Origin: Pseudohongiella acticola
GTDB taxonomy: Bacteria > Pseudomonadota > Gammaproteobacteria > Pseudomonadales > Pseudohongiellaceae
DNA length: 64,000 bases
Assembly (NCBI RefSeq): GCF_001758195.1
Contig: NZ_MASR01000001.1
Location: forward strand, 124,001 to 188,000
Reading direction: 5' to 3'
Shown here piece by piece: positions 9,021-17,548 of this stretch. The notes under the pieces are model-generated. The model was not told the origin of the DNA and did not search any database. It was given only the letters and a program-made list of their open reading frames with translations. Position 1 is the first letter of the stretch; each line of letters begins with the position of its first letter. The translations under genes were made by a program, and so were the position numbers.

Positions 9021-9049
9021 TTGACGTGGGAATAATTCCCACCTACTAT
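9021..9049 (+). promoter_or_regulatory. Sigma70-type promoter for the hydrolase gene
   Basis: TTGACG at 9021-9026 and TACTAT at 9044-9049 are separated by exactly 17 bases. Transcription would begin near 9056 and run into the alpha/beta-hydrolase gene. The spacer is almost entirely filled by palindromic operator 2, so a bound protein would block RNA polymerase. Confidence 0.65.
9026..9042. promoter_or_regulatory. Palindromic operator 2 (17 bp, perfect)
   Basis: GTGGGAAT and ATTCCCAC form a perfect inverted repeat around a single central A. It lies between the -35 and -10 of the rightward promoter. Together with operator 1 it forms the kind of paired site expected for a dimeric repressor of both divergent genes; the DUF6502 protein is the obvious but untested candidate. 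Confidence 0.7.
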
Positions 9050-9146
9050 TCACTCTACATAATCAATGGCATACCGCGTCTGTTAACGATTGCGTGTTAA
9101 AGCGTGTTAACGAAAGGCCGGATATAAGGATGCCGCAAGGCGAGCT

Positions 9147-10094
9147 ATGTTTGCACGTTTTAGGGATGACAGTTTTTATTCGCCCGGGTCGGTGGTAACG
9201 CCTGGTGTTGATGCGCCCCTGAATCAGTCCCCCTCCCGCACTCTGACGTTGAGCGATGGCCGGCTGCTGAGCTGGTGTGAAACGGGTCATCGACACGGTT
9301 TTCCCCTGATCTATTTTCATAGCCAGACGGGCTCCCGACTGGAAGCGGAATTGCTGCATGATGCGGCGCTTGCCGCTGACATTCGTGTGATTGCCGTGGA
9401 TCGTCCCGGCATAGGGGCTTCCAGTTTCAAAAAAATGCGCGGCCACAGTGATTTTGCGCCGGACATTGTCGAGTTGCTGGGCTTTCTGGATATTGACCGT
9501 GCCGGCCTGATGGGGTGGGACGGCGGTGCTGCGTTTGCACTGGCGTTCAGTCATGCTCACCCTCAACAGGTCGCTTTTGTCACCTTGCTGGCCCCGGTCG
9601 CGGGGCGTCAACGCAAGAACAGACGCTCGGGCCTGGGGGTGTTGGCGGCTGCGGTGAAATTGTTTGTGCAGGCGCGGCACCGGTTACGTGGGGCGCGCAT
9701 CGAACAATGCATGTCGCGTCTGCGCGAAAGTCTGTGTTACGCAGACCGCAAACAGTTCGACAACCCGTTGGTGTATCGGTTGCTGGTCAGAGATGCAGCC
9801 GAGGCCGTCCGGCAGGGTGGCCGCGGCGTGGCGCAGGACAGCATGCTGAGTCTGGATGACTGGGACTTTGATGCGGCCAGCATAACTGTGCCGGTTGATG
9901 TCTGGCGGGGCGGCGCTGATACCCTGAGTGCAGTCTGTCATGCGCGGTTGCTGCAGAACACATTACCCAATGTTGCGTTGCATTCCATTGCGGGGCAGGG
10001 ACATTTCTTTTTTGCCGGTTCGTCTGCGGGATCCTGTCATGGTTCAGGGGCGGACATCTTTCGTCATGCGCGCAGTGCACTCAGAGCATTCTGA
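9147..10094 (+). CDS. Alpha/beta-hydrolase with Asp in the nucleophile elbow
   Basis: A 315-residue alpha/beta-hydrolase fold protein. DRPGIGAS near residues 85-92 is the usual strand-turn motif. The nucleophile elbow reads G-W-D-G-G with D125 where esterases of this kind carry Ser (G-W-S-G-G). Candidate acid and base residues are D258 and H286 in GQGHFF. An Asp nucleophile is known in haloalkane dehalogenases and epoxide hydrolases, but those have different flanking motifs, so the protein may be a divergent Asp-nucleophile enzyme or inactive. Substrate unknown. No signal peptide. The ATG at 9147 follows AAGGCGAG. It is expressed from an operator-controlled promoter divergent from the DUF6502 operon. 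Confidence 0.85.
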   Translation: MFARFRDDSFYSPGSVVTPGVDAPLNQSPSRTLTLSDGRLLSWCETGHRHGFPLIYFHSQTGSRLEAELLHDAALAADIRVIAVDRPGIGASSFKKMRGHSDFAPDIVELLGFLDIDRAGLMGWDGGAAFALAFSHAHPQQVAFVTLLAPVAGRQRKNRRSGLGVLAAAVKLFVQARHRLRGARIEQCMSRLRESLCYADRKQFDNPLVYRLLVRDAAEAVRQGGRGVAQDSMLSLDDWDFDAASITVPVDVWRGGADTLSAVCHARLLQNTLPNVALHSIAGQGHFFFAGSSAGSCHGSGADIFRHARSALRAF

Positions 10095-10118
10095 ACGCAC
10101 TGCTGGCAAGTCGCGACA

Positions 10119-10415
10119 TTAGCTTGCCTGTCGGCTGCCAATAACACCGCATGTGCGAAAATGCAGTTTGTGCGGCATCATGCTGCTTTGCAATTGACGG
10201 CTGGTTTCATCGATAAAGCGGGACAACATGGACTCCGCTTCGCAACGATAGCGGAAAGGCCCAACGTCTTTGCCTTCACGAGTCCGGAAATACCATAACC
10301 CGGACAGGCTGAACAGTCGATCAGAACGCTCGTGGCTATGCATGCTGGCGTCGGTCAGGCGAGTATCAGTGGTGCGGTTTACCTCAGGGCGGGTGCTGGT
10401 GCTGGCATTTTGCAT
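10119..10415 (-). CDS. DUF6316 family protein
   Basis: A 98-residue protein with the compact pattern R-x-x-R-L-F-x-x-x-G-x-W-Y-F-x-T-R-E-G-x-x-x-G-P-F followed by a helix (EAESMLSRFIDE), as in DUF6316 proteins of Pseudomonas relatives. These read like a small GYF-like domain, which is my comparison only. The family has no known role. The start is uncertain: M25 (10343) would keep the whole conserved domain. It converges with the hydrolase gene, 24 bases apart. Confidence 0.7.
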   Translation of the reverse strand: MQNASTSTRPEVNRTTDTRLTDASMHSHERSDRLFSLSGLWYFRTREGKDVGPFRYRCEAESMLSRFIDETSRQLQSSMMPHKLHFRTCGVIGSRQAS

Positions 10416-10746
10416 GGCAGGAGTCTCGGCTAAGGGTTGTTTTTATTTTGATTGCTACTATTAGGGTCAGGCTTTTTTAACAACTGCTTCAATACTAGAC
10501 CACTCTTCATGGGAATAATATCCCTGCGTCAGAGAAAATTGTGATCTGTCACAAAATCCGCGATAAAACGGGCGTTGCGATTAATTATTGAATAAAACCG
10601 GTGCCTGTGGGACAATCGCGCTCTTCAAAATACCCTGATTTCCACTTAACTTGTTGAAATGGTTGATGGAAATTATTTTGGCTGACTTATAATAACTGTT
10701 TACACTGACCGTGCGTGATGGGCACGCCGGTTCGCGAGGAATTTTC
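10416..10746. other. Intergenic region upstream of tig with two inverted repeats
   Basis: This 331-base stretch separates the DUF6316 gene from tig. It holds GGGA-N6-TCCC at 10511-10524, a looser relative of the operators at 8985-9042, and a perfect TTGTGA-N4-TCACAA palindrome at 10539-10554, which resembles sites of the CRP/FNR superfamily but has the wrong spacing for CRP. A TATAAT at 10688-10693 with TTGATG 19 bases upstream is the likely tig promoter. The tig ribosome binding site is GAGGA at about 10736. I see no RNA gene or ORF here. Confidence 0.5.
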
Positions 10747-12231
10747 ATGCAAGTTTCGATTGAAACCACCACTGGATTAGAGCGCCGTATGACTATTGGC
10801 GTGCCTGCTGCAGAAGTAGAAAATGCTGTTGCCGCCCGTCTTAACGAAGCCGCCAAAACCGTCAAGATAAACGGTTTCCGTAAAGGCAAGATTCCTCTGA
10901 AAGTCATCAAGAACCGATTTGGTAAAGGCGTCCGCCAGGAAGTGCTTGGCGAGATCATGAGCCGCAGCTACTACGCGGCCGTAACTGAGCAGAAGCTCAA
11001 GCCCGCCGGCCAGCCAAAAATTGAACCCAAGTCGCTGGACGAAGGCAAGGACATCGAGTTTATTGCCACCTTTGAGGTTTACCCAGAGGTCAGCCTGTCG
11101 GATTTCTCCAACGTGAAGGCGGAGAAGCTGGTTGCGGAAGTGACGGACAAAGACATCGACACCATGATCGAGAATCTGCGTCAGCAACGCCAGGAATGGG
11201 AGCCGGTTAAACGTCAGGCAAAAAATGACGATATGGTTAATATCGATTACGAAGGCACCATAGAGGGTGAGGCTTTTGCCGGTGGCAGTGGCAGCGACAC
11301 CAATCTGGTGCTGGGTTCCGGACGTATGATAGAAGGCTTTGAAGCCGGCCTGGTGAAATCCAAGGCGGGTGACGAGGTTACTCTGGAGCTGACGTTCCCG
11401 GAAGAGTATCGCAATAAGGACCTGGCCGGTAAACCGGTCGTGTTCAACATCAAGGTTAATTCGGTGTCGGCACCTAAATTGCCAGCGCTGGATGATGAGT
11501 TTTTTGCAGCCTTTGGTGTGACTGAAGGTGGCGAGGCAGGCTTCCGTAAGGAAGTGGCAGCCAACATGGAACGCGAGTTGAAAAAGGCGAGCAAGAACCG
11601 CCTGAGGACCAACGTGATGGATGTGCTGCTGGAACAGAATGAAGTGGACGTGCCGTCAGCGCTGGTAGCAGCAGAAATCGACGTGCTGCGACAGCAGGCG
11701 CTGCAACAGTTTGGCGCAGGTGCACAAAATCTGGATCCGAGCCTGTTGCCTGATGATCTGTTCCGGGAGCAGGCAGAAAAACGCGTCAAGCTGGGCCTGA
11801 TTCTGGGCGAAGTGATCAAGCAGAAAGGTCTGCGCGCCGATGCGGCCAAGGTACGAGAGGCGATTGAAGACATCGCTGCTACCTATGAAACGCCGGAAGA
11901 GGTGATCAATTATTATTACAGCAACAAAGATCAGCTTGATACAGTTGAGTCTGCCGTGCTGGAGGATCAGGTGTTTGACCTGATCGCGGAAGAGGCCCAG
12001 ATCAAGGAGCGTAAAGTCAGTTACCAGGAGCTGACCAATCCGAAGCAGGCCGCTGAGGAAGACGCCGACAAAGAAGCCGGCAAGAGCAAAACCAGCAAGA
12101 CTGCAGCCAAAAAGCCAGCCGCAAAAAAACCGGCAGCAAAAAAGGCCGCTGACGCCGAGAAAGCGCCTGCAGCCAAGAAACCCGCGGCAAAGAAACCAGC
12201 CGCCAAGAAGCCGGCTAAAAAAGCTGATTGA
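10747..12231 (+). CDS. tig: Trigger factor with a Lys/Ala-rich C-terminal tail
   Basis: Ribosome-bound chaperone and FKBP-type prolyl isomerase that meets nascent chains at the exit tunnel. The ribosome-binding loop G-F-R-K-G-K-I-P is at residues 43-50, the FKBP domain at about 150-245, and the helical chaperone arms follow. The ATG at 10747 is chosen by the family N-terminus and a GAGGA upstream. The protein has 494 residues, against about 432 in E. coli: the last 60 or so are an added disordered tail with five AAKKP units, like the tails of bacterial histone-H1-like proteins. It heads the block tig, clpP, clpX, lon, hupB, ppiD. Confidence 0.96.
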   Translation: MQVSIETTTGLERRMTIGVPAAEVENAVAARLNEAAKTVKINGFRKGKIPLKVIKNRFGKGVRQEVLGEIMSRSYYAAVTEQKLKPAGQPKIEPKSLDEGKDIEFIATFEVYPEVSLSDFSNVKAEKLVAEVTDKDIDTMIENLRQQRQEWEPVKRQAKNDDMVNIDYEGTIEGEAFAGGSGSDTNLVLGSGRMIEGFEAGLVKSKAGDEVTLELTFPEEYRNKDLAGKPVVFNIKVNSVSAPKLPALDDEFFAAFGVTEGGEAGFRKEVAANMERELKKASKNRLRTNVMDVLLEQNEVDVPSALVAAEIDVLRQQALQQFGAGAQNLDPSLLPDDLFREQAEKRVKLGLILGEVIKQKGLRADAAKVREAIEDIAATYETPEEVINYYYSNKDQLDTVESAVLEDQVFDLIAEEAQIKERKVSYQELTNPKQAAEEDADKEAGKSKTSKTAAKKPAAKKPAAKKAADAEKAPAAKKPAAKKPAAKKPAKKAD

Positions 12232-12292
12232 GATAGTACACAAAGACTGACTATCAAAACTGGTAAAGAGACAGATAAAAAGGCCTGATCAT

Positions 12293-12913
12293 ATGTCGAG
12301 TGAATCGATGCTTTCGATGATAGAAGCCAACCTGGTCCCGATGGTTGTTGAGCAGAATGCCCGCGGTGAGCGTGCTTATGACATTTATTCGCGTCTGCTC
12401 AAAGAACGAGTCATTTTCCTGATTGGCCCGGTCGAAGACCATATGGCAAATCTGGTGGTGGCACAGCTGCTGTTCCTTGAATCGGAGAACCCGGACAAGG
12501 ATATCCATCTGTACATCAACTCGCCGGGTGGCGCGGTGACTGCAGGGCTGTCAATTTACGACACCATGCAGTTCATCAAGCCGGATGTCAGCACCATGTG
12601 TATTGGCCAGGCCGCCAGCATGGGAGCGTTTCTGCTGACCGGTGGTGCCAAAGGCAAACGCCACGCATTGCCGAATTCGCGGATGATGATCCATCAGCCC
12701 AGTGGTGGTGCCCAGGGTCAGGCGTCGGATATTGAGATTCAGGCAACTGAGATTCTCAAGATGCGGCGCCAGCTCAATGAAATCATGGCGCACCATACGG
12801 GGCGTTCGATAGAAGAGATTGAGCGCGAAACCGAACGCGACCATTTCATGAATGCCGAAGAGGCAGTATCATACGGTCTGATTGATAAGGTTATTTCACG
12901 CAGAGCCGTGTAA
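12293..12913 (+). CDS. clpP: ClpP, ATP-dependent protease proteolytic subunit
   Basis: Serine protease that forms the double-ring degradation chamber served by ClpX (next gene) or ClpA. The catalytic triad is S109 (in QAASMG), H134 (in MMIHQPSGG) and D183 (in ERDHFM). Length 206 is normal; a short propeptide of about ten residues is likely removed. It lies between tig and clpX as in most Gammaproteobacteria. Confidence 0.97.
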   Translation: MSSESMLSMIEANLVPMVVEQNARGERAYDIYSRLLKERVIFLIGPVEDHMANLVVAQLLFLESENPDKDIHLYINSPGGAVTAGLSIYDTMQFIKPDVSTMCIGQAASMGAFLLTGGAKGKRHALPNSRMMIHQPSGGAQGQASDIEIQATEILKMRRQLNEIMAHHTGRSIEEIERETERDHFMNAEEAVSYGLIDKVISRRAV

Positions 12914-12997
12914 TGCCGGACAACAAGGCACTGGCAACAGGGTGGTTGCCGGCTTCGGATGCCAGACCGGCTGCGGTTACACGTTAGAGGAAATTGA

Positions 12998-14278
12998 ATG
13001 TCAGATGATGGCTACAACAAGGGTGATGACAACGGCAAACTGCTGTACTGCTCGTTTTGCGGTAAAAGCCAGCACGAAGTCCGTAAGCTGATCGCAGGCC
13101 CTTCTGTATTTGTTTGCGATGAATGTGTGGATCTTTGCAACGATATCATCCGCGAAGAAATTCAGGAAAAGGAAGCGGAGTCCGGCAGCAAGAAATTGCC
13201 AACGCCCGCTGAAATCAAGCAGACACTGGATGACTACGTCATCGGCCAGGAAAATGCCAAGAAGGTGTTGGCAGTAGCGGTTTATAACCATTACAAGCGA
13301 CTGGGCTATGAGCGCAGAAACGACGATGTCGAGCTTGGTAAAAGCAATATTCTGATGATCGGTCCAACCGGTACCGGTAAAACCCTGCTCGCGGAAACAC
13401 TGGCCAGGTTGCTTGATGTGCCGTTCACCATCGCTGATGCCACCACCCTGACTGAAGCAGGGTATGTTGGTGAAGATGTCGAGAACATCATCCAGAAGTT
13501 GTTGCAGAAATGCGACTATGATGTTGAAAAGGCTCAGATTGGCATTGTTTATATCGATGAAATCGACAAGATTTCGCGCAAGTCCGACAATCCGTCCATC
13601 ACTCGCGATGTGTCAGGCGAGGGTGTGCAGCAGGCGCTATTGAAGCTGATCGAAGGCACCGTGGCGTCGGTTCCGCCACAGGGCGGGCGCAAGCATCCGC
13701 AGCAGGAGTTTTTGCAGGTCGATACCGCCAATATCCTGTTTATCTGTGGCGGCGCCTTTGCCGGCCTCGACAAGATCATCCGGGACCGTTCCGAGAAAAG
13801 TGGTATCGGTTTCAGTGCCGAAGTGCGCAGCAAGGATGTTGACAAAATGATCGGCGAATCTCTGCGCAATGTTGAACCTGAGGATCTGGTCAAGTTTGGG
13901 CTGATTCCCGAGTTTGTTGGTCGTCTGCCGATGGTGGCAACACTGGAAGAGCTGGACCTTGATGCGCTGGTACGCATTCTGAAGGAACCCCGGAATTCCC
14001 TGGTCAGGCAGTATCAGAAGCTGTTTGAAATGGAAGAAGTGGAGATTCAGTTCCGCGACGATGCCTTGCAGGCAGTGGCCAGTAAGGCCAAAGAGCGCAA
14101 AACCGGTGCCCGGGGCCTGCGTTCTATCATGGAAAATGTGCTGCTCGAGAGTATGTACAAGATCCCGTCAATGAAAAATGTCTCAAAAGTTGTGATTGAT
14201 GCGGCCGTTATCAATGGTGAATCCGAACCACTGTTGATGTACGAGAACGAGCAGCAAGCCTCCAAAACCGCTGAGTAA
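12998..14278 (+). CDS. clpX: ClpX, AAA+ unfoldase of ClpXP
   Basis: Hexameric ATPase that recognises tagged proteins, unfolds them and feeds them to ClpP. The N-terminal zinc-binding domain has C18, C21, C40 and C43. Walker A (GPTGTGKT) is at 122-129, Walker B ends in D187-E188, and the AAA+ small domain follows; the GYVGED pore loop is visible at about 155-160. Length 426 is typical. An 84-base gap separates it from clpP, and a strong hairpin follows the stop codon. Confidence 0.97.
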   Translation: MSDDGYNKGDDNGKLLYCSFCGKSQHEVRKLIAGPSVFVCDECVDLCNDIIREEIQEKEAESGSKKLPTPAEIKQTLDDYVIGQENAKKVLAVAVYNHYKRLGYERRNDDVELGKSNILMIGPTGTGKTLLAETLARLLDVPFTIADATTLTEAGYVGEDVENIIQKLLQKCDYDVEKAQIGIVYIDEIDKISRKSDNPSITRDVSGEGVQQALLKLIEGTVASVPPQGGRKHPQQEFLQVDTANILFICGGAFAGLDKIIRDRSEKSGIGFSAEVRSKDVDKMIGESLRNVEPEDLVKFGLIPEFVGRLPMVATLEELDLDALVRILKEPRNSLVRQYQKLFEMEEVEIQFRDDALQAVASKAKERKTGARGLRSIMENVLLESMYKIPSMKNVSKVVIDAAVINGESEPLLMYENEQQASKTAE

Positions 14279-14286
14279 TCTCTACC

Positions 14287-14309
14287 CCGGCGGGCCTTCG
14301 GCCCGCCGG
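14287..14309 (+). terminator. Hairpin after clpX
   Basis: A perfect 10-bp G/C stem (CCGGCGGGCC with its complement) closes on a TTC loop nine bases after the clpX stop. Only a weak T-rich stretch follows, so termination may be partial, separating clpPX from lon. Confidence 0.6.
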
Positions 14310-14347
14310 TGATTTCACGTCATTCAGCACGTGCATGTCAGGTTCCC

Positions 14348-14376
14348 CTTGAAATCCCTCGCGACAGGCCTCACAT
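14348..14376 (+). promoter_or_regulatory. Sigma32-like heat-shock promoter of lon
   Basis: CTTGAAA at 14348-14354 matches the sigma32 -35 consensus exactly; after 14 bases, CCTCACAT at 14369-14376 is close to the -10 consensus CCCCATNT. Transcription would start about 20 bases before the lon ATG. lon is a classical heat-shock gene in E. coli, which supports the reading. Confidence 0.6.
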
Positions 14377-14403
14377 TAAGAGGCAATAGCCACTACGACT
14401 ACG

Positions 14404-16857
14404 ATGAGTATTATTATGGGCGATGCTTCTGATACCCCGACCGACGTCAGGTCAAGTCTTCCTTTATTGCCGCTGCGTGATGTTGTTGTTTACCCGCAGA
14501 TTGTGCAGCCGCTGTTTGTAGGTCGTCCTCGGTCCATCAGGGCGCTAGAGCTTGCCATGCAAAGTCACAAACAGGTGCTGCTGGTGGCTCAGAAAAATGC
14601 CTCAGAAGATGACCCGGGCCTGAAAGACATTTTTTCTGTTGGCACCATCGCCACCATTCTGCAGCTGATCCGTCTGCCTGACGGCACCGTCAAAGTGCTG
14701 GTCGAAGGCGTTACGCGGGCGCGTATCCAGTCTGTCGAGCTTGAGGAAGATTACTTTCAGAGCCAGGTTATGCCTTTGCATTCTGACCCGCTGCCAGACA
14801 AACAATCGCAGTTATTGTTACGTTCGCTGTTGTCGCAGTTTGATCAGTATGTGCAGCTGAGCCGTAAAATTCCGCCTGAAGTGATGAGTTCGATATCGGG
14901 TATTGATGAACCGGGTCGTATGGTCGATACCATTGCCTCGCACATGTCGCTGCAGTTGCAGGAAAAACAGAATCTGCTCGAACTGGTTGGACTGCAGGCG
15001 CGAATTGAGCACCTGATGGGGCTTATTGAAGCGGAAATCGACCTGTTTCAGGTGGAGAAACGCATCCGTGGTCGTGTCAAAAAGCAGATGGAAAAGAGCC
15101 AGCGCGAGTACTATCTGAATGAGCAGATGAAAGCCATCCAGAAAGAAATGGGCGAGATGGAAGACGGTCCCAATGAGGCCGAAGAGCTCAAGAATAAAAT
15201 TGAAAAAGCCGGCATGACCAAGGAAGCCAAGGACAAGTCACTGGCTGAGTGGAACAAGCTCAAAATGATGTCGCCGATGTCTTCCGAAGCATCGGTGGTG
15301 CGCACCTACCTTGACTGGATGGTGAGTATCCCCTGGAAAAAGCGCAGCAAGGTCAGCCTGGAGCTGAACAAGGCTGAAGATATTCTGAACGCCGATCATT
15401 ACGGTCTGGAAGAGGTGAAGGAGCGCATTCTAGAGTACCTGGCGGTGCAGAAGCGGGTGAAAAAATTGAAAGGGCCAATTCTGTGCCTGGTCGGACCTCC
15501 CGGTGTTGGTAAAACCTCGCTGGGCGAATCCATTGCCCGATCGACCAATCGAAAATTCATTCGCATGGCGGTCGGTGGTGTCCGGGACGAGGCCGAGATA
15601 CGCGGTCACCGTCGCACCTATATTGGCTCATTACCCGGCAAACTGATGCAGAAGCTGTCTAAATCCGGTGTCAAAAATCCACTGTTCCTGCTTGATGAAA
15701 TCGACAAAATGGGTATGGATCATCGCGGCGATCCGGCATCAGCATTGCTGGAGGTGCTGGACCCGGAGCAGAACAAGGCGTTCAGCGATCACTATCTGGA
15801 AGTCGACTATGATCTGTCTGAAGTGATGTTTGTGTGTACCTCCAATACCATGAACATCCCGGGCCCGTTACTGGACCGGATGGAGGTTATTCGCCTGCCG
15901 GGTTACACCGAAGCCGAAAAAACCAATATCGCAGCCAAGTATCTGCTGCCTAAGCAGCTGAAGGCCAATGGGCTTGAAAAGGATGAGTTGGAAGTACCGG
16001 AAGAAAGCATTCGCGACCTTATTCGTTACTACACCCGTGAAGCGGGTGTGCGCGGACTGGAACGTGAAATCGCCAAACTGTGCCGTAAAGTGGTCAAGGA
16101 AGCAGCCCTGCGTGACGACAAGGTGAAAGGCAAAGCCAAGGCAGCGATTCAGGAGGTCAAACTGACGCCGGACCTGCTCGAGCATTATTCCGGTGTACGC
16201 AAGTTTGACTATGGTCGTGCCGAAGAAAGCAACCGGGTAGGGCAAGTCAACGGTCTGGCCTGGACTCAGGTGGGCGGCGAATTACTGACCATCGAGTCGG
16301 TTGCTGTTGAGGGCAAAGGCAAAACAGTCAAAACCGGGTCGCTGGGCGATGTCATGCAGGAATCCATTCAGGCCGCGCTGACGGTTGTGCGCAGCCGGGC
16401 TGCGATGTTGGGTCTGAAGTCCAGTTTCCATGAAAATATTGACCTGCATATTCACGTGCCTGAGGGTGCCACACCCAAAGACGGTCCCAGTGCGGGCGTT
16501 GGTATGTGCACGGCCATTGTTTCGGTATTGACCAACATTCCGGTCAAAGCGGATGTTGCGATGACGGGTGAAATTACCCTGCGCGGACAGGTTCTTCGCA
16601 TAGGGGGACTGAAAGAAAAACTGCTGGCTGCGCACCGGGGTAATATCAAAACGGTGATCATTCCGGCTGACAATGAACGCGACCTGAAAGAAATTCCGGA
16701 CAACATCAAGGCGGACCTGGACATTCATCCGGTCAAGTGGATTGATCAGGTGTTGGAGCTGGCACTTGAGCGTATGCCGCAACCATTGCCTGAGGGTGAC
16801 GGCCCGATTGGCAAAAAAGAGCCTACAAAAGACGAAAATGCTGTCAGCACCCACTGA
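14404..16857 (+). CDS. lon: Lon protease
   Basis: Cytoplasmic ATP-dependent protease for misfolded and short-lived regulatory proteins. Order: N-terminal substrate-binding domain (about 20-215), coiled coil rich in Lys/Glu (about 220-310), AAA+ module with Walker A GPPGVGKT at 364-371, and the protease domain with S696 (in GPSAG) and K739 forming the Ser-Lys dyad. Length 817 is in the normal range. The N-terminus has ATG at 14404 and a second in-frame ATG five codons later. It sits between clpX and hupB with its own heat-shock-type promoter. Confidence 0.97.
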   Translation: MSIIMGDASDTPTDVRSSLPLLPLRDVVVYPQIVQPLFVGRPRSIRALELAMQSHKQVLLVAQKNASEDDPGLKDIFSVGTIATILQLIRLPDGTVKVLVEGVTRARIQSVELEEDYFQSQVMPLHSDPLPDKQSQLLLRSLLSQFDQYVQLSRKIPPEVMSSISGIDEPGRMVDTIASHMSLQLQEKQNLLELVGLQARIEHLMGLIEAEIDLFQVEKRIRGRVKKQMEKSQREYYLNEQMKAIQKEMGEMEDGPNEAEELKNKIEKAGMTKEAKDKSLAEWNKLKMMSPMSSEASVVRTYLDWMVSIPWKKRSKVSLELNKAEDILNADHYGLEEVKERILEYLAVQKRVKKLKGPILCLVGPPGVGKTSLGESIARSTNRKFIRMAVGGVRDEAEIRGHRRTYIGSLPGKLMQKLSKSGVKNPLFLLDEIDKMGMDHRGDPASALLEVLDPEQNKAFSDHYLEVDYDLSEVMFVCTSNTMNIPGPLLDRMEVIRLPGYTEAEKTNIAAKYLLPKQLKANGLEKDELEVPEESIRDLIRYYTREAGVRGLEREIAKLCRKVVKEAALRDDKVKGKAKAAIQEVKLTPDLLEHYSGVRKFDYGRAEESNRVGQVNGLAWTQVGGELLTIESVAVEGKGKTVKTGSLGDVMQESIQAALTVVRSRAAMLGLKSSFHENIDLHIHVPEGATPKDGPSAGVGMCTAIVSVLTNIPVKADVAMTGEITLRGQVLRIGGLKEKLLAAHRGNIKTVIIPADNERDLKEIPDNIKADLDIHPVKWIDQVLELALERMPQPLPEGDGPIGKKEPTKDENAVSTH

Positions 16858-16872
16858 TTACGGCGGTTTGTG

Positions 16873-16902
16873 TTGACATCGCTTTCAGGCGCTTGGTATA
16901 AA
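16873..16902 (+). promoter_or_regulatory. Sigma70 promoter of hupB
   Basis: TTGACA at 16873-16878 and TATAAA at 16897-16902 are separated by 18 bases, just after the lon stop. The transcript would have a leader of about 135 bases before the hupB GTG. Confidence 0.6.
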
Positions 16903-17044
16903 GTCACGGTTGTTTTTGGCTTAATGCCGCGCGCTGTCTGGATCCTGGCGACGTAGTATTAGGCGCCATCTGGTGGGAAGTAAACCAGATTGAAACCTAC
17001 ACTCGGATACACCATTAACAGGTATAGAAAAACAAGGGGATACT

Positions 17045-17320
17045 GTGAATAAATCAGAATTGATCGAAGCCGTTGCCGCCAGTGCCGATTTACCTAAAGC
17101 AGCTGCTGCGCGCGTAATCGATGCCATGATCGACACGATTACAGACTCGCTGCAGAAAAGTGAGCCGGTTGTACTCGTTGGCTTTGGTACGTTTGGCACA
17201 AAAGACCGTGCAGCGCGCACTGGCCGTAACCCGCAAACGGGTGCCACGATTGAAATCAAAGCGGCCAAAGTGCCCAATTTCAAGCCCGGCAAAGCACTGA
17301 AAGATGCGGTAAACAGCTAA
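17045..17320 (+). CDS. hupB: HU-type DNA-binding protein
   Basis: Small nucleoid protein that bends DNA without strong sequence preference. All 91 residues fit the HU/IHF fold: N-terminal helices from M-N-K-S-E-L-I, the VGFGTF turn, and the beta-arm with RTGRNPQTG that enters the minor groove. The GTG start follows AAGGGGA. The position between lon and ppiD identifies it as the hupB (HU-beta) orthologue. Confidence 0.95.
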   Translation: MNKSELIEAVAASADLPKAAAARVIDAMIDTITDSLQKSEPVVLVGFGTFGTKDRAARTGRNPQTGATIEIKAAKVPNFKPGKALKDAVNS

Positions 17321-17442
17321 GACAGTCTGATAGCGCCGGCGCAGTCTGTGCCGGGTTGCTGTCGGAACCGGAATCTGACGGGCTTGTTTATTGCTAATGA
17401 TCACACGATCAATTCTGTAGATAGCAGGCAGCCAGGGCCGGG

Positions 17443-17473
17443 AAAAGGGCGCATCATTGATGCGCCCTTTTAG
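17443..17473 (+). terminator. Rho-independent terminator after hupB
   Basis: AAAAGGGCGCATCA and its complement TGATGCGCCCTTTT form a near-perfect hairpin at 17443-17471, ending in a run of four T. It closes the hupB transcript about 120 bases after its stop. Confidence 0.8.
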
Positions 17474-17498
17474 TTTCGGCTCAGATTTTTAAAAATTC

Positions 17499-17530
17499 CA
17501 GGTTTCAGGTTTTCAGGTTTTCAGGTTTTT
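17499..17530 (+). repeat. CAGGTTTT short tandem repeat, 4 copies
   Basis: Four consecutive CAGGTTT(T) units of 7, 8, 8 and 9 bases lie between the hupB terminator and the ppiD start, ending about 18 bases before the ATG. An A/T-rich stretch precedes them. Confidence 0.7.
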
Positions 17531-17548
17531 ACGTTTTTAGGAAATAGT

